Assembly (NCBI GenBank): GCA_905221605.1
Contig: CAJNDS010002508.1
Location: 208,501 to 272,500 of the forward strand
Source of the DNA: Symbiodinium natans
Taxonomy: Eukaryota; Sar; Dinophyceae; Suessiales; Symbiodiniaceae
Direction of reading: 5' to 3'
DNA length: 64,000 nt
Shown here piece after piece: positions 43,613-53,063 of this stretch. The position numbers and the translations under genes are program-made. Positions within the stretch are counted from its first letter, which is position 1. Each line of letters opens with the position of its first letter. The notes beneath the pieces are model-generated. The model was not told the DNA's origin and did no database searches. It worked only from the letters and a program-made list of their open reading frames with translations.

Positions 43613-44099
43613 TGAGCCCTAATCCCGAAGACCCCAAACCGCTGGTTGGCAGAAGGAGGCCCCTCCAAAGCGTACCAGGGAAACCCTACGGCAGAGTAAG
43701 AAACTTTACACAAACTTTAAGCTTAGACTCTGGCCGGCCCAGAGATAATGTATGTGAGACTCTCGCCCAAAAAAAAGTGCCACAAAATGGTCAAAAGAAG
43801 AACCATCATTGAAGGAGCTGAAGCCCTCAATCCACCCTACATCCAAGCTAGACCCCTAAACCAGGACCCAAACCAGAAGCCCCAACCCCAAACCCTAGAC
43901 CCCAAACCCGGCGTACTCCCCTCCCTCCCCCTCTTCCCTCCCCCTCTTCCCCCCCCCCTCCCAAACCCTAAACCCTAAACCCTAAACCCTGAACCCTAAA
44001 CCCTAAACCACCCAGATCCCGCCTGCCGGCGCAAACTCAGGTCGCCTTCCGAGACTTCGGCTCGCAGGGCGAGTCGAGGGCTTTTGGGGTTCGGGTTTA

Positions 44100-44215
44100 G
44101 GGGTTGAGGGGTTGAGGGGTTTAGGGGTTTAGGGGTTTAGGGGTTTAGGGGTTTAGGGGTTCAGGGGTTTTGGGGTTTAGGGGTTTAGGGTTTAGGGGTT
44201 TAGGGGTAGGGTCTA
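44100..44215 (+). repeat. octamer array TTTAGGGG
   Basis: Starts with TTGAGGGG, then about eight TTTAGGGG units with TTCAGGGG and TTTTGGGG variants. Confidence 0.92.
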
Positions 44216-44383
44216 GGGTTCGGATTTGGGCTGGTTTTGCGGATTGAGGGTTTAGGGTCTTCAAAAGGGCCTAAACCCTGGCTTTGAAACTCAAACAGAC
44301 TGTGAAGTAACCTTCTACCCAGCAACTTTGGAACAAGGAGCAGCCCTGACACATTGAACAAGGCGCAGTAGGCATCTGCCCGG

Positions 44384-44475
44384 TTTAGGGTTTAGGGTTT
44401 AGGGTTTAGGGTTTAGGGTTTAGGGTTTAGGGTTTAGGGTTTAGGGTTTAGGTTTTAGGGTTTAGGGTTTAGGGC
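44384..44475 (+). repeat. interstitial telomere-type array, about 13 units
   Basis: Perfect TTTAGGG apart from one TTTTAGGG preceded by a shortened unit. Confidence 0.96.
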
Positions 44476-44783
44476 TAAAGGACATACGGGTACTAGGGGA
44501 TCCTAGACACGACTTGGTGCCGAAACCTCTCCCTCACTCGCCCCGGCCTACAAAGCCCTTAAGCCCTTAAGTGTCATGGCCTGGATCAAGCCCTCACACT
44601 TGAACCTGGCAGGATGTGGGATTTTAGGGCCTCAGAGATTCCTATAAACCCTATTCCCCTAAGCACGTTTCTCGCAGGTGCGTGCGAGAGGGAGGTGTGC
44701 ACGCTGCATGGCTCGGTGAGGGTGAGACGGTGCCAGCACCAAAATCAGGACAGCCGCTTGGGCATTCCTGGATGGCCCAATGA

Positions 44784-44870
44784 ACCCTAAACCCCTAAAC
44801 CCCTAAACCCCTAAACCCCTAAACCCTAAACCCCTAAACCCCTAAACCCCTAAACCCTAAACCCCTGTCA
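44784..44870 (-). repeat. octamer array CCCCTAAA
   Basis: About ten CCCCTAAA units with three heptamers. Confidence 0.94.
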
Positions 44871-45296
44871 ACCCCGAAACCACTATCAACCCCTAAACCC
44901 CTATGTGGGTTTGTGGGCTTCAGGATTTCGGGGTCTAAGAGCCTTTAGAGTATCACGGGGCTTTGCGACGTTGAGTTCTCCTGGCTCCCAGAAAAGCGGC
45001 CAACATAGGAGTTTCAAACAGCAGGAGCGGCCCCTTGCACCATAAAGGGGACTGGTGTAAGGTTTAAGGTTTAGGCGTCTACTGGATTTGTAACGGGTTT
45101 TAGGTAAGCAAAAATAAGTATCATGTATCCGGGGGTCGGGGGGGGTAGAAGTGAGGCTACAGTGTCTGCAAAAATTCCGAAGGCAAGAAAAGGCTCCTGT
45201 GTAGACTTCTCTGGCCAGCTCCGCAAGGAGGTGTCCGAAACTCCCGTGCCCCATGATCTTGCAAGACAACTTGAAGAGCCCCTAAAGGGCCCACTT

Positions 45297-45852
45297 TTAG
45301 ATGCTACTCACGACTTCCGGCATGTTGCTGGGCATGTTGCTGGGCTCAACGCCTTCGTTGCTTTCCGCCTCCTTGGGGCTCTTGGGATCCTCAGGATCCC
45401 TCTGCCTGCCCTCCCTGGGCGGGCTCACCAGGACGGCCACGACCGGCTCGGCCTGCTTCATTGGGGGACTTTGGGGACTTTTGGGACTTTCGGGGCACTC
45501 CTCGTCCCGGGGCGGATCGACTTCCGGCTCAGGGCCGCTGTCGTCCACTGCCGGCGCGTGGAGGAGCAGCTGCGTCCTGAGCGTGTCGAAGGTCATTTGC
45601 CAGCCGGTCTTCTCTTCGTACTTGTCCTTGAACTCCTGGACCTTCTTGTTGAAGCCGCCAGCAATGCAGATGAGCCGGAGAAAGAGGTAGATTGCACCAT
45701 AGGCATAGAGGAAAATCGAGCATCGAATCACCGAGGCAATGGAGTTTGCAAAATCTGCGTAGGCGCCCGCCATGTCATCCCAATCGGACACCGAGACGCC
45801 CGCTGAGTTAAGGAAGTTCGGCAATGGCGCCGGCATCACCCGCGAGTCATAC
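45297..45852 (-). CDS. small membrane protein domain, tandem copy A, with Pro/Glu-rich tail
   Basis: The exon can start after the acceptor GAGCCCAG (45853) or at ATG 45836. The domain begins PNFLNSAGVSVSDWDD and has one hydrophobic segment (IRCSIFLYAYGAIYLFLRL, probably membrane-spanning). It then has a charged FKDKYEEKTGWQMTFD segment and ends LLLHAP. The C-terminal 75 residues are rich in Pro, Ser and Glu (ESPKSPQSPP, DPEDPKSPKEAE) and probably disordered. The domain is clearly paralogous to copy B at 46264-46725: NFL...GV...DW, one hydrophobic segment with C..F.YA, F..KY.EK.G.Q, and a final H.P. The stop is TAA at 45297, but a strong donor (GAAGTC|GTGAGT) 15 bases earlier could lead to a further exon reading SCKIMGHGSFGHLLAELARE near 45269. 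Family and function are unknown. Confidence 0.6.
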
Positions 45853-46025
45853 CTGGGCTCAAGTTGAGCGTGTTCGCGCCGTCCCCAAAAAAACTCCCAA
45901 AACGGCCTCAAACCCCCTCGGAAACGGAAACGTCTTCCTAAACCGTGTTGCAGGTCCTCAGATGTCCTCACAAAACCCGGACGGAGCGAAGTACATGAGG
46001 TCTGAGATCCCAACACCTAAACTCT

Positions 46026-46226
46026 TTAATTAGAGCCCCCCCTGGTGTCACCTGGTTTCCTGCTTCCAAGCTGCGGGCACATGACGTTGCACAATGATTC
46101 GGGGTCGCTCCCTGAGCTCACCGGTAAAGTGATCAGGTGGCTCACCAGCTGACCCTCTCCCTGCCCTGCTGCGTGCTTCACGCGGTCCACCAGGGCCATG
46201 CCGGTGTCCAAAATCCTATACTGAAC
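46026..46226 (-). CDS. linking exon between the two membrane-domain copies
   Basis: After the acceptor GGTTCCAG (46227) the minus strand reads VQYRILDTGMALVDRVKHAA and HLITLPVSSGSDPESLCNV. It ends either at TAA (46026) or at a GT donor AAACCAG|GTGACA at 46052. With the stop it would be the last exon of copy B. With the donor it could join copy B to copy A in one two-domain protein. The composition is ordinary coding, with no telomere-like bases. No motif is recognised. Confidence 0.4.
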   Translation of the reverse strand, partial: VQYRILDTGMALVDRVKHAAGQGEGQLVSHLITLPVSSGSDPESLCNVMCPQLGSRKPGDTRGGSN

Positions 46227-46263
46227 CTGGAACCCTAGCAACAACTATATTTGTTGCTGTTTC

Positions 46264-46725
46264 TTAGGGATTAAAAGTACCCCAAAATAAAAAAAAAACG
46301 ATTTCCCAAGTATTTCTAAGGATCCTCTGATGCCAGGACTTCTCCTCGGTTTTGGGGGCGAAGAGGGAGTGCTCGGCCGCGGCGACCGGCGGATGAAAGA
46401 CCAGCTTGCCATGATCGAAGTCGATGAGCACCTGGTACCCGATCTTCTCGGAGTACTTCTGGTTGAACTCCTCTTCCGCCTTTGTGCAGACTCTCCTCCA
46501 TCGCCGGGAAAGAGCTCCCAAAAACGCCGGCCCCAGGAAGAAGGCGTAGGAGAAGAAAACGGCGCAGGGGAGCAGGGGGTTATTCGCCTCTCTCTTCGCA
46601 CCTCGCACAACGCCCAGCAGCTCCGCCCAATCGGGCTCCGGCACCCCCGACTTCTTTAAGAAGTTGGGGAAATCTACCGTCCCACCACAGGGGCCGCGCC
46701 AGAACTGCATGACGCGAGCCATCGA
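46264..46725 (-). CDS. small membrane protein domain, tandem copy B
   Basis: A poly-pyrimidine run (17-18 C) and CTGCAG precede the exon, and MARVMQFWRGPCGG is the first readable sequence (ATG at 46722). The domain then gives FPNFLKKSGVPEPDWAELLG, a hydrophobic segment (LLPCAVFFSYAFFLGPAFLG) and a basic stop-transfer RRWRR. A charged EEEFNQKYSEKIGYQVLIDF segment and KLVFHPP follow. It matches copy A along about 95 residues with low overall identity, so the duplication is old. Both copies share RVM just before the domain. The exon probably ends near ATCCTTAG at about 46318, before an AT-rich intron. Topology is inferred and function unknown. Confidence 0.6.
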   Translation of the reverse strand, partial: SMARVMQFWRGPCGGTVDFPNFLKKSGVPEPDWAELLGVVRGAKREANNPLLPCAVFFSYAFFLGPAFLGALSRRWRRVCTKAEEEFNQKYSEKIGYQVLIDFDHGKLVFHPPVAAAEHSLFAPKTEEKSWHQRILRNTWEIVFFLFWGTFNP

Positions 46726-47920
46726 CTGCAGGGGGGGGGGGGGGGGGGAAACGAGCTACCTGAAGCCATACATGTAACATATGCGTGCCTCTCGAAGAAA
46801 GTGGGCACTTCCGGACACCCCCCAAGGAAACCCAATAACCCGAAGCCACTTTGCGACCCCAAACTCAGACATTCCCCAGTCTGCGAGGCATTACCCCCCC
46901 TAAACCCTAAACCCTGTGAACCCTATAAACCCTAAACGCACAACAATAGACCTTAAACCCTAAACCCAAAACCCAAAACCTACCCCCCCCCCCCCCCCCC
47001 CCACCCAAACAGAAGGCATATGGGCCCCACGTCTGCCTGGCCTTGGGTGCGGGGAGGGTGGCGAGGAGGCTGGCTATCCTGGCAAGCGCTGTTGGGCACA
47101 AGAAACACATGAAGATGCAGGGCCCTAGACCCTAAACCCTGAACCCTGAACCCGAAGGCCCTAAACCCTATAAACCCTGCACCCTACGCCAGAAACGAGC
47201 ACCCTACACCCTACAAACCCAAAACCCGAAAAAACTCGAAACCCCAAACGCTTGAGGATTTAGGACTTTCTGGCTGTTGGGGGCCACGAAAGGCGCGACG
47301 TCCTCGGCGCTTTGGCGGCAGGCTCCAAGAGCACCCCTTGGCGAGCACATGTATAGGAAAAGTCTTGTCCCTTTGTTGGGGGGTTAAACCTAAACCCCAA
47401 ACCCTAAACCCTGAACCCTGAACCCTAAACCCTAAATCCTCAGCCGCAGAGCCTCACCTCCTAAAGGGAGCCACGTTCTTCCGCGTGTGCTGCTTCCTGT
47501 CTGGTTTTCTGTCTTGCTGTTGGCTTGTTCAGGTCACGCCAACCCCAAGGCTTAAAGTCTCCAAGACACACATGGTTGCACATGCCACCCGGATGGGGTT
47601 TGAATGTAGGGAGGAGGGGATTGTGACTCGCCGTGGCGCACGCGCCGGCGAGAAACATGCTGCAAGCCTGCATCCTCCAACAACACCCTAAACCCTAAAC
47701 CTTCAGCCCCAAACCCTGAACCCTAAACCCTAAACCCTAAACCCCCCATTGTTCTGAGCTGCCACCCTGATAATTCCAAAGCTCCTCTGCCACAACCCAC
47801 AAGAGCCAAACACACTAGCCACCCTCGACCCTCCACCCCAAACCCGCCCCCCACCCCCCCGCCCCCACCTTTAAACAAATATGAGAAGAATAAGAATAAT
47901 CCGAGCATCAGTTTAATTAA

Positions 47921-48034
47921 TACCACCACATTTAAAAGACATGTTTTTCGCCGAGAAGCCCGCCGGAAGACTACGTTCCATTGCGGCGGATTTCGTATGG
48001 GCCCATACCACCACATTTAAAGAAAATGTTTTCG
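47921..48034. repeat. direct repeat TACCACCACATTTAAA, copies 85 bp apart
   Basis: TACCACCACATTTAAAAGAC followed by ATGTTTTTCG at 47921-47950 recurs as TACCACCACATTTAAAGAAA followed by ATGTTTTCGG at 48005-48034. The similarity continues weakly into GCCGGAAGAC versus GTCGGCAGGC, so an approximately 85-bp tandem duplication with a poly(G) insertion is likely. Confidence 0.65.
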
Positions 48035-48814
48035 GGGGGGGGGGGGGTTCCAAAATCTGTCGGCAGGCTTCTTGTTTCGCTTGCTAAGCTGCGAAGCTAC
48101 AGCACCTCAGCGGTCTGCGGCCTATTGTTTTTAATCGAGAATGAATACAGGGCTATGGTCTTGCTATTTGCGGAACCCTGCCTTTCTTATGGTGGTTGGG
48201 GGGGGGAAGCCCCCCAATTAAACAGATGCTCGGCTTAGGAAAAACAATCAGACGCCCTGAGCCCAGCCTACAAGACCCCAAAAGCTCTGGAGCCCTAAAC
48301 CCCTAAACCCCTAAACCTGCAAACGACCCAAAACCAAACCCCAACCCCAAACCCCCCCCCCTCCTCGCGACGCCCTAAACCCTAGACCCCGGAGCCCCCG
48401 CAAGGCTGGAACCCTAAAACCCCTCAAAAAGCCCCCAAAACCCCCCAACCCTAACCCCTAAACCCTACAGCCCCTTTCAACTCCCCCAAGAAAGGACCCG
48501 AAACCCTTGAGTCCCCTGGCCTTCGTCTTGGGCATCCTCGGCGGCTTCGCCAAGGATCTCGCTCAAATCGGCGACGGGCCCCGAGTTGAATCCCTGCGGC
48601 TCCGGGGTTCAATAGGGTTTTGGGTTTAGGGCTTAGGGTTGAGGGTTTAGGGCTTAGGCTTTAGGGTTCAGGGTTTAGGGGGGGGTTGGGCTTTTTGTGG
48701 GGGAGTTTGGGGTTTAGGGTCTAAGGGGGGACAGGGCTTGTGAGAAAGGGCTTCGGGTGCGTTTAGGAGCTTCCTCACACTACCAACAGCCCTTCATAGG
48801 GATCATAGTACCCC

Positions 48815-49195
48815 CTCTACTAAACCCCCTAAAACCCCTAAACCCCTAAACCCCCAAACCCCCAAACCCCCAAACCCCTAAACCCCTAAACCCCCAAACC
48901 CCTAAATCCCTAAACCCCTAACCCCCCACACCCCTAAACCCCACCCCCTAAACCCCAAAACCCCAAAACCCCTAACCCCCTAAACCCCTAAACCCCAAAC
49001 CCCTAAACCCCTAAAGCCCCAAACCCCTAAAACCCCTAACAACCCTAAAACCCTAAAACCCTAAAACCCTAAACCCCTAAGCCGCACCCTAAACCCTAAA
49101 CCCCTAAACCCCTAAACCCCTAAACCCCTAAACCCCTAAACCCCTAAACCCCTAAACCCCTAAACCCCTAAACCCCTAAACCCCTAAACCCCTAC
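48815..49195 (-). repeat. long octamer array CCCCTAAA, about 380 bp
   Basis: The left half mixes CCCCTAAA, CCCCCAAA and CCCCAAAA. The right half has at least a dozen perfect CCCCTAAA units. It is the longest C-rich block of the window. Confidence 0.95.
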
Positions 49196-49299
49196 ACCAA
49201 GGCAAGAGCATGACCCTGCAAGTCGCCTCGAGCGATGAAGAGGTCCGCTTGGGTGCAGGAAACCTTCCACGACGGGGCAGTGTAGGGGGGTTTGCATTA

Positions 49300-49512
49300 A
49301 GGGTTTAGGGTTTAGGGTTTAGGGTTTAGGGGTTCCTGGGTGTATAGGGTTTAGGGGTTTATAGGGTTTGGAGGTTTATAGTTTATAGGGTTTGCATTAT
49401 AGTTTATAGGGGTTGCATTCAGGTTCCTGGGTGTATAGGGTTTAGGGGTTTGTAGGGTTTGGGGGGTTTATAGGGTTTGGGGGTTTATAGGGCTTATCGA
49501 GCGCAAGGGACT
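49300..49512 (+). repeat. G-rich array with a 91-bp tandem duplication
   Basis: After four TTTAGGG units, GGTTCCTGGGTGTATAGGG occurs at 49331 and again at 49422, each followed by TTTAGGGGTTT(A/G)TAGGGTTTGG. TTTATAGGG units dominate the interval. Confidence 0.85.
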
Positions 49513-49769
49513 ACTATTATTAAGTATTCCGAGCCCTATATTAGAGGCCTTTGGATTCGGGTTCAGGGGTTTATAGGGGTTTGTATGTAGGGCTTCGGGG
49601 TTTGTGAGGGTTTGAGGGTTTAGGCTTTACGGGCTTATAGGGTTTAGCGGATGATAGGGTTCACGAGTAGAGGGTAGAGGGTTGAGAGGGTTCAGGGGAT
49701 TAGGGGCTCAGAAAGGTCTACTGGAAATCTTGAGAAAGACGTAGGTTGCTCAGTTCGCTCCCGCAAGCC

Positions 49770-49840
49770 ATGTGATATATAGTTATATTTACATATATAT
49801 ATACACACATACACATGCGCATATGTATATACATGTAAAT
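49770..49840. repeat. AT/CA microsatellite
   Basis: (TA)n and (CA)n stretches with ATGCGCATATGTATATACATG. It is telomere-free and lies just downstream of the Lys-rich gene. Confidence 0.8.
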
Positions 49841-50007
49841 CGGACGTCCAAGGAGTCACGGAGACATCAAGCACACAAACCACGGCCCTGGCATCTTCCT
49901 TTTCGGGCGGCGCGTCTTCGTGTTGGACACGTCTTTAGTATCCATGGTCACGTGGCGGCAGCCCCCTTGCAAGCTGCCGGAGCAGAATAGAGGAATCGGT
50001 CACACTA

Positions 50008-50765
50008 CTACATGTTCTTTCGCTTCTTCTTTTCAGACTTCTTGTCCTTCTTGCCTTTCTCCTTCTTGTCTTTCTTCTTCTTCTTATCCTTCTTGTCCTT
50101 CTTGTCCTTCTTGCCCTTCTTTTCCTTGTCCTTCTTCGTCTTCTTTTTCTTCTTCTTCACCGGAACTTGCAGCCTCTGATGCTCGGCGGTCTTCATGAAC
50201 TGCCACTTGGAGTAGACGTGGTCAGGCAGCTCCCGCGCCTCACCTCCTTGGTAGCCCAGCAACCACATTTATAATAACAAGGGGCACCCTCTTTCTTTTG
50301 GGTTGGCTACCCTTTTTTAGGGGAACCTTCTGAACTAACAAAAAAGGTGGGAAAAAAAAGGGCACACCACCTGGGCTACACCGAGCCTCTCAACATGTAC
50401 CTCGTATCTTTGTCGTGACCATCCTTTGGGCCACCCCACCCTCCACCGCTCCAGCTCGGAGGCATATCCGGCTTCCCCACGTACACGTTGGCTTCGGCGA
50501 TCCTCTCCTTCTCCTCCTCCTGCGCCCTCAAGACCGAGTCGCGCCGGAGCCTCTCAATTTCGTGGCTGGGGATGACTCCTTTCAAGTGGCTCCACCCTCC
50601 CCCGTCCTCCTCCTTCTCCTTTTTCTCCTCTTTCTCTTTCTCCTCTGCCTGCTGGCTCTGCTCTTCTGGCTGCTGGCTGTCCTCGCCGCCCTCAGCGGGC
50701 TCCCCCTCCTCCGAGCTGGCCTCGGCCTCGCCTGAGCCATCAGACGAGGAGCTGGAGGACGACAT
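50008..50765 (-). CDS. acidic-to-lysine-rich protein, two exons, 205 residues
   Basis: The coding parts are 50765-50387 and 50246-50008. Splicing out 50247-50386 gives 618 bases, exactly 206 codons with the stop. Order: Ser/Glu-rich N-terminus (MSSSSSSSDGSGEAEASSEE), Gln/Glu/Lys stretch, a more ordered centre (GGGWSHLKGVIPSHEIERL, then RIAEANVYVGKPDMPPSW and GGWGGPKDGHDKDTRYMLRG), then ELPDHVYSKWQFMKTAEHQR, and finally about 50 residues of KKKDKKDKK-type tail. The basic tail suggests a nuclear or nucleic-acid-associated protein, but that is inference. The start is the first ATG of the open frame. CTTCCAG at about 50774 is an acceptor, so upstream exons are possible, including those at 51.5-53.7 kb. 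I do not recognise the family. Confidence 0.65.
50247..50386 (-). mobile_element. introner: 140-base GC-AG intron bounded by inverted repeats
   Basis: On the minus strand the intron starts AGAG|GCTCGGTGTAGCCCAGG and ends GCTGGGCTACCAAG|GAGG. Its ends TGTAGCCCAG and CTGGGCTACCA are inverted repeats. Excision keeps the frame between MLRG and GEARELPDH. GAGGC before and GAGGT after the element look like a target-site duplication that supplies the GC donor. The interior (GTGCCCTTTTTTTT, GAAGGTTCCCC) matches the copies at 15.8, 28.9 and 42.8 kb. Introners, introns created by transposon insertion, are known from dinoflagellates. Confidence 0.7.
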
Positions 50766-51384
50766 CAGCAATGGCACTGGAAGGCAGAGTCGTTTGGGGG
50801 GTTTGAGGTTTTTTTTTGTTGTTTAAGGGTGTTTAGGCGTTTTGGGTTTTCAGGGCTTTTTTATGGCGAGGGCAGGCAAAGCTGTTTGGTCATGACTTCC
50901 TCATTCTCTTGGGATCTTAGGCGAATTTGAGGTTCTCCGGGATCGTGCATGTGCCGCTGTGTTGGATGTGGGCGGAGTCCTTCATTAAGTTCTTGATCTC
51001 GCTTCTCTTTTGCACCAAGAGGAGGGGTATGCCAGCATGAATAGGATATGCACAAGAGACCCTCAACGCTACATCCTGCCTCCACCCTGCTATATTCTAA
51101 TACAGGGTCCTGCAGTTCACTCTCCGCCATTATTCTTGAGCCGATGAGGCTTGCCGAAAAAGCAAAGAGGTTTTTTCCATTACGCTGGATGTTCGTTGGA
51201 CAGAACGCTCAACCCGAAATTCTAAACCTGACACCCCGAAAGTCGCTCAGGCGCCGCAACCAGTGTGCTGGAGATGGAGGGGGAGGGGTACTAGGGATGT
51301 CAAGGGAGTCGGGTGGCTATTCCTGGGACGTATAGAGACTTTTTCAGGTCGGCGCCCCTAAGAATCCCTGGGCAACGGCCCAGA

Positions 51385-51475
51385 AAAACCCTAAACCCTA
51401 AACCCTAAACCCTAAACCCTAAACCCTAAACCCTGAACCCTGAACCCTGAACCCTAAACCCTATAAACCCTAAAC
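51385..51475 (-). repeat. interstitial telomere-type array
   Basis: Six CCCTAAA units followed by CCCTGAA variants and a CCCTATAAA. Confidence 0.93.
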
Positions 51476-51515
51476 CCAGAAAAGCCCCCAAAGCTGGCGG
51501 GAGGGCCGTGTGGTC

Positions 51516-51568
51516 TGCATCTCTGGCTGGTCGATGTCCATCCAGTCTTCCCCCGGCCTCTGCGCATC
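51516..51568 (-). CDS. possible third Y-type exon
   Basis: On the minus strand, after CGCCCTAG, the frame reads DAQRPGEDWMDIDQPEMQ. PGEDW followed by acidic residues and a Gln is the core of the Y exons at 52200-52277 and 52974-53063. The splice boundaries are not clear and only the core aligns, so this may be a diverged copy or chance. Confidence 0.3.
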
Positions 51569-51819
51569 TAGGGCGATCTGCGTGCACCCTCCGCAGCCCG
51601 ACTACAAACCCTAAACCCTAAACCCTAAACCCTAAACCCTATAAACACCCGTCCCTTCCAACCTTCCAGCCAGTACATGAGACTGCTTATACTTCAACCC
51701 TAAACCCCAAAATCCTGAGCCCCTTAAGCCCGAAACCCCGAAACCCCGAAACCCCCAAGACGCGCCTGGCTTTGGGCCTGTCGTCGGCAGGCTCGGGCTC
51801 CTCGAGAACCTTCGAGAAG

Positions 51820-51942
51820 GGTTTAGGGTTTAGGGTTTAGGGTTCAGGGTTCAGGGTTCAGGGTTTAGGGTTTAGGGTTTAGGGTTTAGGGTTTAGGGTT
51901 TAGGGTTTAGGGTTTAGGGTTTAGGGTTTAGGGTTTAGGGTT
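51820..51942 (+). repeat. interstitial telomere-type array, about 17 units
   Basis: TTTAGGG with three TTCAGGG units clustered near the left end. Confidence 0.96.
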
Positions 51943-52199
51943 TTGGGCGCAAGTTCAGGCTTTTGCGGATTTATTGAGGGGTTCTGGAGGGCTCCCGAAG
52001 TGCTGACAAGGGCAGTCATTAGGGGCTGAACGGCCTTGGAGGTAAACCCAGAACCTGAAACCCTAAAGCATACACCCAAAGAAGATGGAGGTGGGCTTCT
52101 TGGGGAGCTCCCAGATGTACGAAGGGCAAAAAAAAGGTTGCCATATCGTTGAGCTCTGAAACCCCTTTTGCCCCCTTTGCGCGAAAAGCCCTCGCCTGC

Positions 52200-52277
52200 C
52201 TTGGCCGGCACCTTTTCTTCCTCCTCGTCCTCGTCCCAGGGTGCCCCAGGAAGTGATCCACCATTGAGGAAGGCCTG
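52200..52277 (-). CDS. Y-type exon, copy 2 (26 codons)
   Basis: The minus strand after CGTTGAG reads QAFLNGGSLPGAPWDEDEEE and EKVPAK, then meets the GC donor CCAAG|GCAGGC. Both ends are phase 0. It is paralogous to the exon at 52974-53063: QAFL, a short Ser/Gly stretch, LPG, W, an acidic run, P and a polar residue before the donor. The DNA also aligns (GGCACCTTTTC aside) with TCCCAG...CCCCAGGAAG. The acidic run suggests an exposed or binding segment. Function unknown. Confidence 0.5.
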
Positions 52278-52675
52278 CTCAACGCAGCTTGGCCCCAGGT
52301 TGTTTAGGGGTTTAGGGGTTATAGGGTCTTGTTTCCCTGAAGGTGGCTTTGTGTGCATAAGTGTTTTTAGGCTAGGGGTTTTACGGGAGTTTCGGCCCGA
52401 GGAAGGGCATGCGCCACCACCTATAGCATGTCGCTGCACAGGGAGCAGCCCTAAAGGCCTCTGAAGCTCCATCTAGCTTTGCACTGCTCGTGCTGGCAGG
52501 GTTTAGGGGCTCCCAGCTTCTGGTGTAAGGTTTCTGAACCCAAGCCTTTGCCACAAAAAAGGCTCAGGTTGCGAAGGGCAAGCAAACGATGGCGCGAGGC
52601 CCGAGGTGCCACCACCTACAGACCCCTGGGAGCAAGGCGCCGCACCCTAAACCCCAAAGCCCAAACCCCGCCTAC

Positions 52676-52750
52676 CTCCGACCCCAACAAAAGATGGAAG
52701 GCCTCCAGCTCTTTGTTGGGCTTCCGCAGCGGAGCGTCTGCAGATGCCTC
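52676..52750 (-). CDS. X-type exon, copy 2 (25 codons)
   Basis: It is preceded by the pyrimidine-rich acceptor TGTTTTGCAG and followed by a canonical donor TCGGAG|GTAGGC, both phase 0. It reads EASADAPLRKPNKELEAFHL then LLGSE. The N-terminal EA, the K-P-N-K-E-L-E core and the terminal GSE are shared with the exon at 53669-53734 and the bases just after it (EAAEEEAENPKKELEAGSE). It is the best-defined exon of the X/Y locus. Confidence 0.55.
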
Positions 52751-52817
52751 CTGCAAAACACGCAACCAGCCAAGGCGAGCTGGGAAGGCTGAGGGTCTAC
52801 ATGGTCTGGCAAATTGG

Positions 52818-52893
52818 GATGTTCCCCCTTATACTAGCAGTCCTTAACAGGGACTCTCGTAGGGGGTACTAGAATCCCTAAAACGGGAACATC
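52818..52893. mobile_element. 76-bp inverted-repeat element inside an inferred intron
   Basis: The perfect 9-base ends GATGTTCCC and GGGAACATC bracket CCTTATACTAGCAGTCC and GGGGGTACTAGAATCCC. It lies between exons Y1 and X2 and so would be intronic. Its left half matches the remnant at 13.6 kb and its right half the hairpin at 17.0 kb. Confidence 0.7.
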
Positions 52894-52973
52894 TCAAGGT
52901 AAAACCGTTCAGGGCCAAGGCTTGTAGGGCCTCTGACCCAAACCCAAAAGAACCCAAAAGCCGCCAACCCTGC

Positions 52974-53063
52974 CTGGGTGGGCGCGTCTTCCTCCTCCCA
53001 GTCCTCCCCAGGAAGCGGGGCGGAGCTCAGGAACGCCTGACATGGGAGGAGCTCGCCACCTTC
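52974..53063 (-). CDS. Y-type exon, copy 1 (30 codons)
   Basis: The minus strand after the acceptor ACCCAGCAG reads EGGELLPCQAFLSSAPLPGE then DWEEEDAPTQ, and ends at the GC donor CCCAG|GCAGGG. It is 90 bases, phase 0 at both ends. It matches exon Y2 in QAFL, PLPG, W plus acidic run, and the position of the GC donor. The neighbour upstream is X1 and the neighbour downstream is X2, giving the alternating order X-Y-X-Y. Confidence 0.55.

Larger units (their letters stand above)
46727..50007. other. gene-poor stretch between two minus-strand loci
   Basis: Poly(G) or poly(C) tracts lie at 46731-46748, 46983-47002 and 48037-48049. Telomere-like blocks lie at 47380-47440 and 47685-47750, and a long octamer array at 48815-49195. 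47461-47691 is open on both strands and 48050-48240 is open on the plus strand, without further support. Confidence 0.5.

Noticed and set aside
45123-45806. Longest plus-strand open frame (227 codons)
   Set aside because: It is the antisense of membrane-domain copy A. The minus strand has the paralogue relationship and the hydrophobic segment.
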